Source: Pontixanthobacter aquaemixtae
GTDB taxonomy: Bacteria > Pseudomonadota > Alphaproteobacteria > Sphingomonadales > Sphingomonadaceae
DNA length: 64,000 nt
Reading direction: 5' to 3'
Assembly (NCBI RefSeq): GCF_009827395.1
Contig: NZ_WTYX01000002.1
Span: 558,001 to 622,000, forward strand
Shown here: in pieces, positions 43,252 through 51,735 of the stretch
How the letters are laid out: the number at the start of each line of letters is the position of its first letter
Position numbering within the stretch: position 1 is the first letter of the stretch
Made by a program: the position numbers and the translations under genes
Notes under the pieces: generated by a model
Told to the model about the DNA's origin: nothing
Seen by the model: the letters and a program-made list of their open reading frames with translations, nothing else
Database searches by the model: none

Positions 43252-45018
43252 ATGCAAACCGATCGCCGTATGCGCGGTCATGAGCGCCCTAACCTGCGCA
43301 TCGCGGTGATGTGGGGCGTTGTCTCGCTGATTTTCCTTGCGGTTGGCATGCAGCGTTTGCTGCAGGGCCAGTTTCCCGACCCTGACGATGCCTTGCGACT
43401 TGTGCAGGTGCGCGATCTGCTGGCCGGGCAGGGCTGGTTCGATTTGCACCAGTACCGGATTGATCCACCGGACGGCACATTGATGCATTGGTCGCGGCTG
43501 GTCGATATTCCCTTGGCGCTGGTCATTCTGGCCCTTTCCCCATTTGTGGGAGCGCCTGCGGCGGAAACTGCGGCTCTGATTATCGTGCCGCTTGTCACGC
43601 TGGGGGCCATCCTGTTTGTCATTGGACGGCTTGCTTGGCGCCTGTTCGATGTCGATGTGGCGGGAATCTCCTGCCTGTGCATGGCCCTGTTTGCGCCGAT
43701 CGTTTTCCAGCTTCAGCCGATGCGGATTGACCACCATGGATGGCAAATCTTCACCGTCGTTCTGGCGCTGTGGGCATGTTCGCTGCGCAGCGCCTGGAAA
43801 GGCGGCGCGCTGGCCGGACTGGCGATGGCGGTGGGCGCGACCATTTCCTTGGAAATTCTGCCGATGGTCGCCGCGTTTGGCGGCATTCTGGCGCTGCGTT
43901 GGTTTCGCGATCATAAGGACCGCTGGTGGTTGGTCGGCTATATGCAGGCCTTGGCGCTCGGTCTCATCGCGGCCTTTTTCGCAACGCGCGGGATCGCTGA
44001 TCTGGCGCAGCATTGCGATGTCATCGCGCCCGCGCATCTGGGCTTCTTTGCAATCACTGCAGTTTGTACCGGGCTGATCGCTGCGGCGCCGGCAATTCCG
44101 CGCCTCGCCTTGTTCGGTGCGTTCGGAGCGGCTGGTGCGGCGGGCTTGGCATTCTTCGGCCTGTCATCCCCCACTTGCTTGATGACACCTTTCGCCGCGC
44201 TTGATCCGCTGGTTCGCGATTTTTGGTACATCAATGTTCTCGAGGGGCGCCCTCTATGGGAACAGAAGCTGGCCTATGCTCTGCCCAGCTTTGTTCAATT
44301 GTGCATCGGGCTGTTTACCGCGATCGTGCTGGCTGTGCGTTCGCGCGACTGGCTGCGCCAATGGTGGATCGAATATTCGCTATTGCTTGCAGCGAGCATC
44401 CTTCTTTCGCTGTTCGTTTGGCGTTCGGCTGCCTTTGCCGCAGTCATTGCCGCGATTCCTATCGGCTGGCTGGCGACGCGGTTACTCAAACGTCTGAACC
44501 GCGCACGGGGATTGGCGGCCAAGCTCACTGCCTTGGGGGCCATTGTGCTGGCGCTCTTGCCTTCTTCTCCGGTCGCAGTGGCGGAATTGATGATGCCGGA
44601 ATCGGGCAATGTGCAGACGGTCTTGGTCGAAGAATCAAGCTGCGAAATTCGCAACCAGGCGCTCACTTTGAATTCGCTGCCCCAAGGGACAATATTTGCA
44701 CCGCTTGATATCGGACCGGCGATTCTGGTCAAAAGCCATCACGCGGTGGCAGCGACAGGACACCACCGGGCAGAAGAGTCGATGCGCGATGTCATACTGG
44801 CATTCACCAGCCCGGAAGCCGAGGCGCGACAAATCGTGGCGGCGCATGAATCAGACTATATTGTGATCTGCACAGATCTGGCTGAGCCACGCCTGTTCAC
44901 CGCCGCCAACCCACAAGGCTTGGCCGCGCAGCTGGTCGCCGGCGAAGCGCCCGATTGGCTCGAACCGGTCGAAGTCGGCGGGCCAGAGGAATTTCGCGTC
45001 TGGCGGGTCCGCGAGTAA
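43252..45018 (+). CDS. Polytopic membrane protein, GT-C glycosyltransferase-like
   Basis: 588 residues from the ATG at 43252; an in-frame GTG at 43243 would give 591. Ten or more membrane segments cover most of the protein, with a soluble C-terminal domain from about residue 460. The first periplasmic loop contains FPDPDDALRLVQVRDLL, the DxD-like acidic motif seen in GT-C glycosyltransferases such as oligosaccharyl or mannosyl transferases. It probably moves a sugar from a polyprenyl carrier. No other known family is matched. It converges with msrB, three bases apart. Confidence 0.72.
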   Translation: MQTDRRMRGHERPNLRIAVMWGVVSLIFLAVGMQRLLQGQFPDPDDALRLVQVRDLLAGQGWFDLHQYRIDPPDGTLMHWSRLVDIPLALVILALSPFVGAPAAETAALIIVPLVTLGAILFVIGRLAWRLFDVDVAGISCLCMALFAPIVFQLQPMRIDHHGWQIFTVVLALWACSLRSAWKGGALAGLAMAVGATISLEILPMVAAFGGILALRWFRDHKDRWWLVGYMQALALGLIAAFFATRGIADLAQHCDVIAPAHLGFFAITAVCTGLIAAAPAIPRLALFGAFGAAGAAGLAFFGLSSPTCLMTPFAALDPLVRDFWYINVLEGRPLWEQKLAYALPSFVQLCIGLFTAIVLAVRSRDWLRQWWIEYSLLLAASILLSLFVWRSAAFAAVIAAIPIGWLATRLLKRLNRARGLAAKLTALGAIVLALLPSSPVAVAELMMPESGNVQTVLVEESSCEIRNQALTLNSLPQGTIFAPLDIGPAILVKSHHAVAATGHHRAEESMRDVILAFTSPEAEARQIVAAHESDYIVICTDLAEPRLFTAANPQGLAAQLVAGEAPDWLEPVEVGGPEEFRVWRVRE

Positions 45019-45021
45019 AGG

Positions 45022-45519
45022 TCACGCGGGCACAAAATCCATAGCGGTGCCATTCATGCAATACCGCTTTCCTGTTGGCTTGGGGCCGTCATTAAAAACA
45101 TGCCCCAGATGCCCACCGCAATCCGCGCAAAGCACCTCTGTGCGCGGATATCCGATCTTGTAATCGGTTGCGGTCACGATCGCGCCGGGCAGCGGTTTCC
45201 AGAAGCTGGGCCAGCCGGTACCGCTGTCAAACTTGGTCGACGAGGAATAAAGGCGGTTGTTACATCCGGCACAGATGAAAGTGCCCTTGCGCTTCTCCTT
45301 GTCCAGGGGTGAGCTGAACGGCCGTTCGGTCCCTGCTTCGCGCAAGATCCGGTATTCTGCCCGCGTCAGCTTCTTGCGCCATTGCGCATCGCTTAGCTTG
45401 ACACGGTAATTCCTCGCTTCCGCTGGCGTGCTGCCGCATGCGGCGAGAACGGGCAATGCCGCGCCCGCGGAAAGCCAAGCGACAACCGACCGGCGCGAAT
45501 GCAATTGAGCTTCGGGCAC
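45022..45519 (-). CDS. msrB: Peptide-methionine (R)-S-oxide reductase, Tat-exported lipoprotein-like
   Basis: 165 residues. The N terminus SRRSVVAWLSAGAALPVLAAC combines a twin-arginine motif and a lipobox. The MsrB domain has the zinc-binding pairs CAGC (about 85) and CADCG (about 130) and the catalytic cysteine in RYCMNGTAMDF. It reduces the R epimer of methionine sulfoxide in proteins, here outside the cytoplasm. With the exported MsrA at 28414 it forms a periplasmic repair pair that the organism keeps in separate places. Confidence 0.92.
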   Translation of the reverse strand: MPEAQLHSRRSVVAWLSAGAALPVLAACGSTPAEARNYRVKLSDAQWRKKLTRAEYRILREAGTERPFSSPLDKEKRKGTFICAGCNNRLYSSSTKFDSGTGWPSFWKPLPGAIVTATDYKIGYPRTEVLCADCGGHLGHVFNDGPKPTGKRYCMNGTAMDFVPA

Positions 45520-45602
45520 GATTTTTCCTCCTCGAGAAGAGACATCTACCCTTATATACGCTCTGGAGGTCCGAATGGTTTCATCCGGCGGCGGATTGGC
45601 CG

Positions 45603-46940
45603 TCAGAACTGCGTCAATTCGACTTCGAGCTTGCGGAATCCGTGGACGAAATTCGCCCGCACGCGCTCGATATCGCCCGCGACATGAACGCGAATGCGCC
45701 GTTTGTGCATTTCTTCGAGCAGCACACGCAATTGCAGTTCTGCCAGACGGGCGCCGACGCAGCGGTGAATACCGTATCCGAAGGCGATATGCCGGCGGGC
45801 GTTTTCGCGCGTCAGGTCGAGCTTGTCGGGATTGTCGAACACCTGCTCGTCGCGATTGGCCGAGAGATACCAGAGCACCACTTTCTCGCCCGCTTTGATC
45901 GTCTGCCCGAACACTTCGGTATCTTCGGTGCAGGTGCGGCGCATATGCGCCAACGGGGTCTGCATGCGCAGCATTTCCTGCACCGCATTGGGAATCACAT
46001 CGGGATTCTGTTCGAACAGCTTGCGCTGCTCCGGGTTCTTGTCCAGCTGATAGACAAATCCGCTCATCGAATTGCGCGTGGTATCATTCCCGCCGACGAT
46101 CAGCAGCACCAGATTGCCCATAAATTCTTCCGGGCTCATCTGGTTCATCGCTTCTGAATGGATCATCATCGAGATGAGATCGTCACCCGGCTCTTTGTCA
46201 TGGGTGCGCTCGATCCATAGCGACTGGAAGTAGGCTGCCATTTCATGAAGCAGGCTCCAACGAACTTCGTCCAGCTCGCGCACGGTGGCAAGCTCGGTAT
46301 CGCCTGCCCAATCCGACCAGAAGGTCAGCAAACAGCGATCTTCCCACGGGAAACCGAACAGGATGGCCAGCATGCCGGTTGTCAGTTCGATGCTGACCTT
46401 GTCGACCCAGTCAAACACCTCGCCGCGCGGAAGAGAATCGAGCAATTCTCCGGTGCGTTGGCGTATCTCGCCTTCCATTTCGGCCATGCCGCTGGGGGTA
46501 AATTTGGGCGCAACGGTGCGGCGCTGGCCGGTATGCTGCGGACGGTCCATCGCGATGAACATCGGCAGATCGCGGCGGTCGGCGTCGCTTTCTTCGAGTT
46601 CCTCGTCGCTCAACCTTTCGAGGATGGTGATTCCGCCATGCTCCCAACTTGATGAAAACACGTCGGGCAATGCCTCGATATGCTGGATCGCCTTGTGGCC
46701 GACGACGGCCCAGTATGGCCCGAACGGGCTTTCTGGGATGTAATGCAATGGCCCGGCATCGCGCATCTCCTTGAAGATCGGGTGCCATGTGTTGTCGGCA
46801 TAGATATCCGACCGGCTTACATCCCACTTGTGCGGATGTTTGGGACGTTCTTCAGGGTGCTCGGCAAAGTGATTTTGCAGCGCCTCATAGGCGGTTGGTG
46901 AAGTTCGGCATTCGGGGCGTCCGGGGGCGATCGTTGCCAT
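45603..46940 (-). CDS. Cytochrome P450, CYP153-like alkane hydroxylase
   Basis: 445 residues, no signal. The I-helix GGNDTTRNSMSG, the ExxR region in the K helix and the heme loop FGYGIHRCVGARLAELQ are intact. The segments SPFGPYWAVVGHKAIQHIEALPDVFSSSWEHGGITI and FDWVDKVSIELTT are the hallmark of CYP153 enzymes, which hydroxylate the terminal carbon of medium-chain alkanes. GGAGAG lies before the start. A ferredoxin reductase is encoded at 50495-51721, but no ferredoxin gene was found nearby. Substrate is inferred from the subfamily resemblance. Confidence 0.88.
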   Translation of the reverse strand: MATIAPGRPECRTSPTAYEALQNHFAEHPEERPKHPHKWDVSRSDIYADNTWHPIFKEMRDAGPLHYIPESPFGPYWAVVGHKAIQHIEALPDVFSSSWEHGGITILERLSDEELEESDADRRDLPMFIAMDRPQHTGQRRTVAPKFTPSGMAEMEGEIRQRTGELLDSLPRGEVFDWVDKVSIELTTGMLAILFGFPWEDRCLLTFWSDWAGDTELATVRELDEVRWSLLHEMAAYFQSLWIERTHDKEPGDDLISMMIHSEAMNQMSPEEFMGNLVLLIVGGNDTTRNSMSGFVYQLDKNPEQRKLFEQNPDVIPNAVQEMLRMQTPLAHMRRTCTEDTEVFGQTIKAGEKVVLWYLSANRDEQVFDNPDKLDLTRENARRHIAFGYGIHRCVGARLAELQLRVLLEEMHKRRIRVHVAGDIERVRANFVHGFRKLEVELTQF

Positions 46941-47093
46941 TCTATATCTCTCCTTCGCCGCACCCTGTCTTCGGGCTTCAGCGTTATGATCCTATCCTGC
47001 GCTTACTTACTCCAATGTCAATAGTGCGTTGCAATTTGCGACTTAATTTTACCAATTGCCGTGGTTGGCGGATCGTTTGCAACGAATCCTCCA

Positions 47094-48356
47094 CTACCGA
47101 ATGGCCTCCGCGCTGGCCAACGCAGCCGATTTCCTGTGCCAGAAGCGCCATTTCTTGGTGTTTGCACCGCGTGGACCCGATTTCATCACTCTGCGGCGGA
47201 ACAAAGTCGCGCCAAGTTTCACGAAGATCGTGACGGCCACAATCTGCCAAGCAATCGCCAACGCGTGCGGCCAGAGCGCGCCATCCTGGGCGGCACGGGC
47301 CAACATTGCAAAGGGCGAGCTGAACGGGAAAATCGCCGCTGCCAGCTCGATGGTCGAGCCCGGTTTCGCCATGGCGTAAGTCGCGAAGAAGAACACCATT
47401 AATTGCAGCATTGTGACGGGCATCGACAGTGTCTGCACTTCGCGCACGGTCGCGGCCATCGATCCGATCGCGAGGAACAGCGAACCAAGGATCAGATAGC
47501 CCATCGCAAAATAGACCACGCCCAGCATCAGGAAAATCGGCCAACCGACGGCAGGGGCGGCAAAGCTTCCCAGCGAAGCACCGCCGCCCAGAAAGATCAG
47601 TCCGCCTACACCGCCCCAAACCAGAATCCCGACGAATGACACGCCCAGCATCGCGAACAGCTTGCCGAAGAATACTGCATCCATCGGGATAGCCGCGGCG
47701 AGAACTTCGATGATCTTGTTGCCTTTTTCCTCGACAAGGTTTGAAAGGACCATCCCGCCAAGCAACATGGTGAGAAGGAACAGAAGCATCTGGCCGCCTT
47801 GCGCGGTTTTGATCCGGTCGCTCTTCTCGGATGCGCCGCTGGTTTGAACGACATTCTGTGTCAGTTCAGGGAACTTGCGGGGTGCATCACCAAGGTTGCT
47901 GGCCGCGACAAGTCCGACCTGGCCGCGCCATTTGTCAATCTGGCCTTCGGGCGCTGTCAGCGTCGGCTGTTCGGGCGTGCCGCTGACGATCGCTGCGTAA
48001 TTCCCAACGCGATTGCGCAAGATCTCGGCCGGCTCCATCGCCCGCTGTTCGTCGGTCAGCGCGACCATCGGCGGGATGTAACTGCCCATATTCTCGCGCA
48101 TCGCTTCGGCAGAGCTGATCATGTCCGCCGTATCAGCTGCGTTCATCGCAATACCGATTTCCGCGACGGCTGTTTCGCGCTGGACTTCGCTACCGATACC
48201 GCCCGCCAGGCCGCCGACGACAATAGGAAACAACGGTCCAAGCAGGAAGAACAGAAACGCTCGGCTAAACAGGATCGCGAGGAAGTCGCGGCGCGCGATG
48301 ACATAGGCTGCTTGCAGCGTGGACAGGCGCGAAGCTTCGTGGGTTTGGTTGCTCAT
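47094..48356 (-). CDS. ABC-2-type transporter permease (NatB-like)
   Basis: 420 residues from the ATG at 48356, which overlaps the stop of the ATPase gene (TAATG). An N-terminal membrane helix (DFLAILFSRAFLFFLLGPLF) is followed by a large extracytoplasmic domain to about residue 220, then five to six membrane segments (LLFLLTMLLGGMVLSNLVEEKGNKIIEVLAA onward). This is the NatB/ABC2_membrane_3 layout. With its partner ATPase it should export a substrate such as sodium or a lipophilic compound; the substrate is not known. Confidence 0.86.
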   Translation of the reverse strand: MSNQTHEASRLSTLQAAYVIARRDFLAILFSRAFLFFLLGPLFPIVVGGLAGGIGSEVQRETAVAEIGIAMNAADTADMISSAEAMRENMGSYIPPMVALTDEQRAMEPAEILRNRVGNYAAIVSGTPEQPTLTAPEGQIDKWRGQVGLVAASNLGDAPRKFPELTQNVVQTSGASEKSDRIKTAQGGQMLLFLLTMLLGGMVLSNLVEEKGNKIIEVLAAAIPMDAVFFGKLFAMLGVSFVGILVWGGVGGLIFLGGGASLGSFAAPAVGWPIFLMLGVVYFAMGYLILGSLFLAIGSMAATVREVQTLSMPVTMLQLMVFFFATYAMAKPGSTIELAAAIFPFSSPFAMLARAAQDGALWPHALAIAWQIVAVTIFVKLGATLFRRRVMKSGPRGANTKKWRFWHRKSAALASAEAIR

Positions 48357-49336
48357 TACGCAGTCTCCGCTGCATTGTCGGCTTCGAGCGCGCGTGCCGC
48401 GGCTTCGCCTGCAATATGGACAAAGGCGTCGTGCAATCCGGCGCGTTCGATGGAAAGCGAGAGGATACCCGCCTCGCCTTCGATTAGCGCGCGCAGCAAG
48501 GTCTCGATCCCGCTTTCGGGGAGCGAGAAATTCCAAAAATCACCTTCGTGCCGAACATCGGCGGGCAGTGCATCGCGCCATTTGCCCTCGCGTTCGCGCG
48601 TCTCGAGGCGGACCTGCGCAGGAATGCGATCGCGCGCCGCTTCGACAGAACCGGCATAGGGAACTTTTCCGCCCGCAATGATTGCGACACCTTCACAAAG
48701 CCGTTCGGCATGATGGATAACATGGGTCGAAAAAATGACTGTCGTGCCGCTCTCGGCCAGATCGCGGATCATCCGTTCGAGCTTGCCCTGGTTGATCGCG
48801 TCGAGCCCGGAAAACGGCTCGTCGAGCACAACCAGCTTGGGCTGGTGGACCAAAGTCCCAAGCAGTTGGACTGTCTGCGCCATTCCCTTCGACAGCTGGC
48901 GGATCTGGCGGTCGGCTGCATGGCCCAGGCCGTGTTTTTCCAGCAATTCGCGCCCGCGTGCCTTACCCTCTTCCAAAGGAAGCCCGCGCAGCGCGCCCAT
49001 AAAGCCGATCGCTTCATGCGCTTTCATTGCGGGGTAAAGCCCGCGCTCTTCGGGCAGATACCCGATCAACTTGGCAATCTGGTGCGGGTCGTCGTGGCCG
49101 AACACTTTGCGCACACCGGCATCGGGATCGATAATGCCCAGCAGCATACGCAGTGTGGTCGTCTTGCCCGCACCGTTGGGGCCAAGAATTCCGTAGATCG
49201 CCCCTTCGGGCACCGAGATATCGACACCGTCAACCGCGCGTGTGCCTTCAAAGTCCTTAATCAGCCCGCGCGCTTCAATCGCGAGCGGGCGCAGGTCTTT
49301 CGAATGGGAGTCTGCGGGCTGGCTGATGTCATTCAT
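48356..49336 (-). CDS. ABC transporter ATP-binding protein (NatA-like)
   Basis: 326 residues from the ATG at 49336; the frame extends to 49432 without a ribosome site. Walker A GPNGAGKTT, signature LSKGMAQ, Walker B LVVLDEPFSGLD and a switch His (FSTHVIHH) are all present. The C-terminal 100 residues form an extra domain common in NatA-type subunits. It powers the permease encoded next, with which it overlaps by one base. It is divergent from queG. Confidence 0.88.
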   Translation of the reverse strand: MNDISQPADSHSKDLRPLAIEARGLIKDFEGTRAVDGVDISVPEGAIYGILGPNGAGKTTTLRMLLGIIDPDAGVRKVFGHDDPHQIAKLIGYLPEERGLYPAMKAHEAIGFMGALRGLPLEEGKARGRELLEKHGLGHAADRQIRQLSKGMAQTVQLLGTLVHQPKLVVLDEPFSGLDAINQGKLERMIRDLAESGTTVIFSTHVIHHAERLCEGVAIIAGGKVPYAGSVEAARDRIPAQVRLETREREGKWRDALPADVRHEGDFWNFSLPESGIETLLRALIEGEAGILSLSIERAGLHDAFVHIAGEAAARALEADNAAETA

Positions 49337-49434
49337 GGTCGAGTCCAGTCCGTTGTATTCTGGCTGTGTATCGCTTAGCGGCATGTCCATGCGTGCCGGA
49401 TAGGCGCTGCATGTGAACGGGAGTAACCCCAATC

Positions 49435-50511
49435 ATGGTTAACGCGCCAGTAATTGTTGGGCTTAAGCATCGCCTGATCGCCGAAGCACAGCGGCTGGGC
49501 TTTGCCAGCGTGGGGTTCACCAGTGCAGCGGATGATCCGCAAAGATCGCAGCGATTGCACGCATGGATAGAGGCCGGCCATCACGGCTCGATGGAGTGGA
49601 TGGCCGATCGCGCTGATGTGCGTCAGGGACCGCACAGCATGTGGCCCGAGGCGCAGAGCGTGATTGCGCTGGGCATGAGCTATGCGCCCGAAATCGATCC
49701 ACTGGCGTTGGAGGAACATCCCGACAAAGCACGGATTTCTGTCTATGCGCAGGGCCGCGATTATCATGATACCGTGAAAAAAGCGCTCAAGGCGCTGGCG
49801 CGGTGGTTGGTCGCCGAAGCGAAGAAAGAAGGGCTGGAGGAGCCGCAGCTCAAGGTGTTTGTCGATACCGCACCGGTCATGGAAAAGCCGCTGGGCGAAG
49901 CGTCGGGCATCGGCTGGCAGGGCAAACACAGCAACCTTGTCAGCCGCGAACATGGCAGTTGGCTGTTCCTCGGCGCGATTTACACTACCGTACCTTTCGA
50001 GCCGGACGCACCGCACCGCGATCAATGCGGGTCATGCACTGCGTGTCATGACGCGTGCCCGACCGACGCCTTTCCGCAGCCCTATGTGGTGGATGCGCGG
50101 CGGTGCATTTCCTATCTGACCATCGAGCACAAAGGGCCGATCCCTTCTGAGTTCCGCAAAGCCATGGGAAACCGCATCTATGGCTGCGATGATTGTCTGG
50201 CGGTGTGCCCGTGGAACAAATTCGCCGATAGCGCAGCGCGGCATAAGGCCTTTGTCCCAAGGGACGAACTGATCGAACCGCGCTTGTCCGACTTTCTCGA
50301 TCTGGATGATGCAGCGTTTCGCGCACTGTTCTCGGGCTCGCCCATCAAGCGGATCGGGCGTGACCGTTTTGTGCGCAACTGCCTGATTGCCGCAGGCAAT
50401 AGCGGCGACACCGGCTTGCTGGGCCAGGTTGAAGCCTTACAGAGCGATGCCGACCCCGCCGTTGCCGAGGCAGCAGACTGGGCAAAGGCAGAGCTTACAG
50501 CAGCTCTTTAA
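49435..50511 (+). CDS. queG: Epoxyqueuosine reductase
   Basis: 358 residues. The N-terminal cobalamin-binding region contains [10 protein letters not shown] and the middle has [18 protein letters not shown]. Two 4Fe-4S clusters are marked by [16 protein letters not shown] and [15 protein letters not shown], as in QueG. It catalyses the last step of queuosine biosynthesis, reducing epoxyqueuosine in the wobble base of tRNAs. Its 3' end overlaps the convergent ferredoxin reductase gene by 17 bases. Confidence 0.94.
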   Translation: MVNAPVIVGLKHRLIAEAQRLGFASVGFTSAADDPQRSQRLHAWIEAGHHGSMEWMADRADVRQGPHSMWPEAQSVIALGMSYAPEIDPLALEEHPDKARISVYAQGRDYHDTVKKALKALARWLVAEAKKEGLEEPQLKVFVDTAPVMEKPLGEASGIGWQGKHSNLVSREHGSWLFLGAIYTTVPFEPDAPHRDQCGSCTACHDACPTDAFPQPYVVDARRCISYLTIEHKGPIPSEFRKAMGNRIYGCDDCLAVCPWNKFADSAARHKAFVPRDELIEPRLSDFLDLDDAAFRALFSGSPIKRIGRDRFVRNCLIAAGNSGDTGLLGQVEALQSDADPAVAEAADWAKAELTAAL

Positions 50512-51721
50512 GCGGGACTTCTGTGTCTGCCAGTATCGCGGGATCGGGTGACAGCTTGGCTTCGATCAGCTTCCGGCCCTGGACGTAATCTTTTACATTG
50601 TTGACGCAATCGAGTGCGATCAATCGGCCGTCCTTGAGATAAAGGACCGAAAACTTGCGGTCCGCCGGATCGCCGCGCAGCACCGTTTGGTCATAGCCGA
50701 TCGACAAGCCTGCGGTTTGCAGTTTCAAATCATACTGGTTCGACCAGAACCATGGAAAAGCGCGATAGGGCTGCTTGTCGCCCATGATCGATTTCGCTGC
50801 CGTGGTGGCCATATCATTGGCATTCTGAACCGATTCCACGCGGATGACTTCGCCTTCGGCAAAGGCGCTTGCATGTGCGGCGCAGTCGCCGATTGCGTAA
50901 ATGTCATCAAGGATAGTCCGGCAAAATTCGTCAACATCAACCCCGTTCGCGCCGGTTGCACCCGCTGCGATTAGCGGGCCGACCGAGGGAACAATGCCGA
51001 TCCCGACGATCACCATATCGGCCGGAATCTCCTCACCCGTTGCCAATCTGACCGCGGTGACTTTGTCGCCTTCGCCAAGAATTGCTTCAACCGCGGCTTC
51101 GAGCCGGATTTCCACGCCCTGCGCGCGATGTTCTTCCTGGTAAAAGGCCGACAATTCTTCGCCCGCGACCCGCGCCAGCACGCGCGGTAGGGCTTCGAGC
51201 AGCACAACATTGCGGCCCATCTTGCGCAAGACGGCAGCGGCCTCCAGCCCGATATAGCCGCCGCCGATAACAACCGCATTTTGTGCGCCGGCTTCGAGTT
51301 CGGCCATCATCCGCTGGACGTCGGTGCTGTTGCGCACCGTATGGACGCCGCCCAGATTGCCGCCGGGGCAAGACAACCTGCGCGCATCTCCACCGGTCGC
51401 CCAAATCAGCTTCCTGTAAGACATTTTGCTATCGTCGCTCAGCAATACCATTTTTGCCACGGGATCGACTTCGAGCACGGCATTGCCAAGCCGGACATCC
51501 ACGTTCTTGTCTGCCCAGAACTCGGGCGGGCGAATGTAAATCCGTTCGAACTCTTTCTCTCCGGCCAGATACTCCTTCGAAAGAGGAGGGCGCTCGTAAG
51601 GATGCACGTGCTCGCGGCCGATTATGGTAATCGAATCTTCATGGCCGTTCTGGCGCAGTGCAATCGCAGCCTGTGCGCCGCCATGTCCCGACCCGACGAT
51701 AATGATGTCCGAATGATCCAT
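50495..51721 (-). CDS. FAD-dependent ferredoxin reductase
   Basis: 408 residues. FAD fingerprint [24 protein letters not shown] motif [20 protein letters not shown], and [18 protein letters not shown] are typical of putidaredoxin/rhodocoxin-reductase-like enzymes that pass electrons from NAD(P)H to a [2Fe-2S] ferredoxin. It is a natural electron supplier for the CYP153-type P450 at 45603-46940, though no ferredoxin gene is visible here. AAGGA lies seven bases before the start. The 3' end overlaps queG; the glutamate dehydrogenase gene starts outside this unit upstream on the same strand. Confidence 0.88.
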   Translation of the reverse strand: MDHSDIIIVGSGHGGAQAAIALRQNGHEDSITIIGREHVHPYERPPLSKEYLAGEKEFERIYIRPPEFWADKNVDVRLGNAVLEVDPVAKMVLLSDDSKMSYRKLIWATGGDARRLSCPGGNLGGVHTVRNSTDVQRMMAELEAGAQNAVVIGGGYIGLEAAAVLRKMGRNVVLLEALPRVLARVAGEELSAFYQEEHRAQGVEIRLEAAVEAILGEGDKVTAVRLATGEEIPADMVIVGIGIVPSVGPLIAAGATGANGVDVDEFCRTILDDIYAIGDCAAHASAFAEGEVIRVESVQNANDMATTAAKSIMGDKQPYRAFPWFWSNQYDLKLQTAGLSIGYDQTVLRGDPADRKFSVLYLKDGRLIALDCVNNVKDYVQGRKLIEAKLSPDPAILADTEVPLKELL

Positions 51722-51735
51722 ATGCTATCCTTGCC

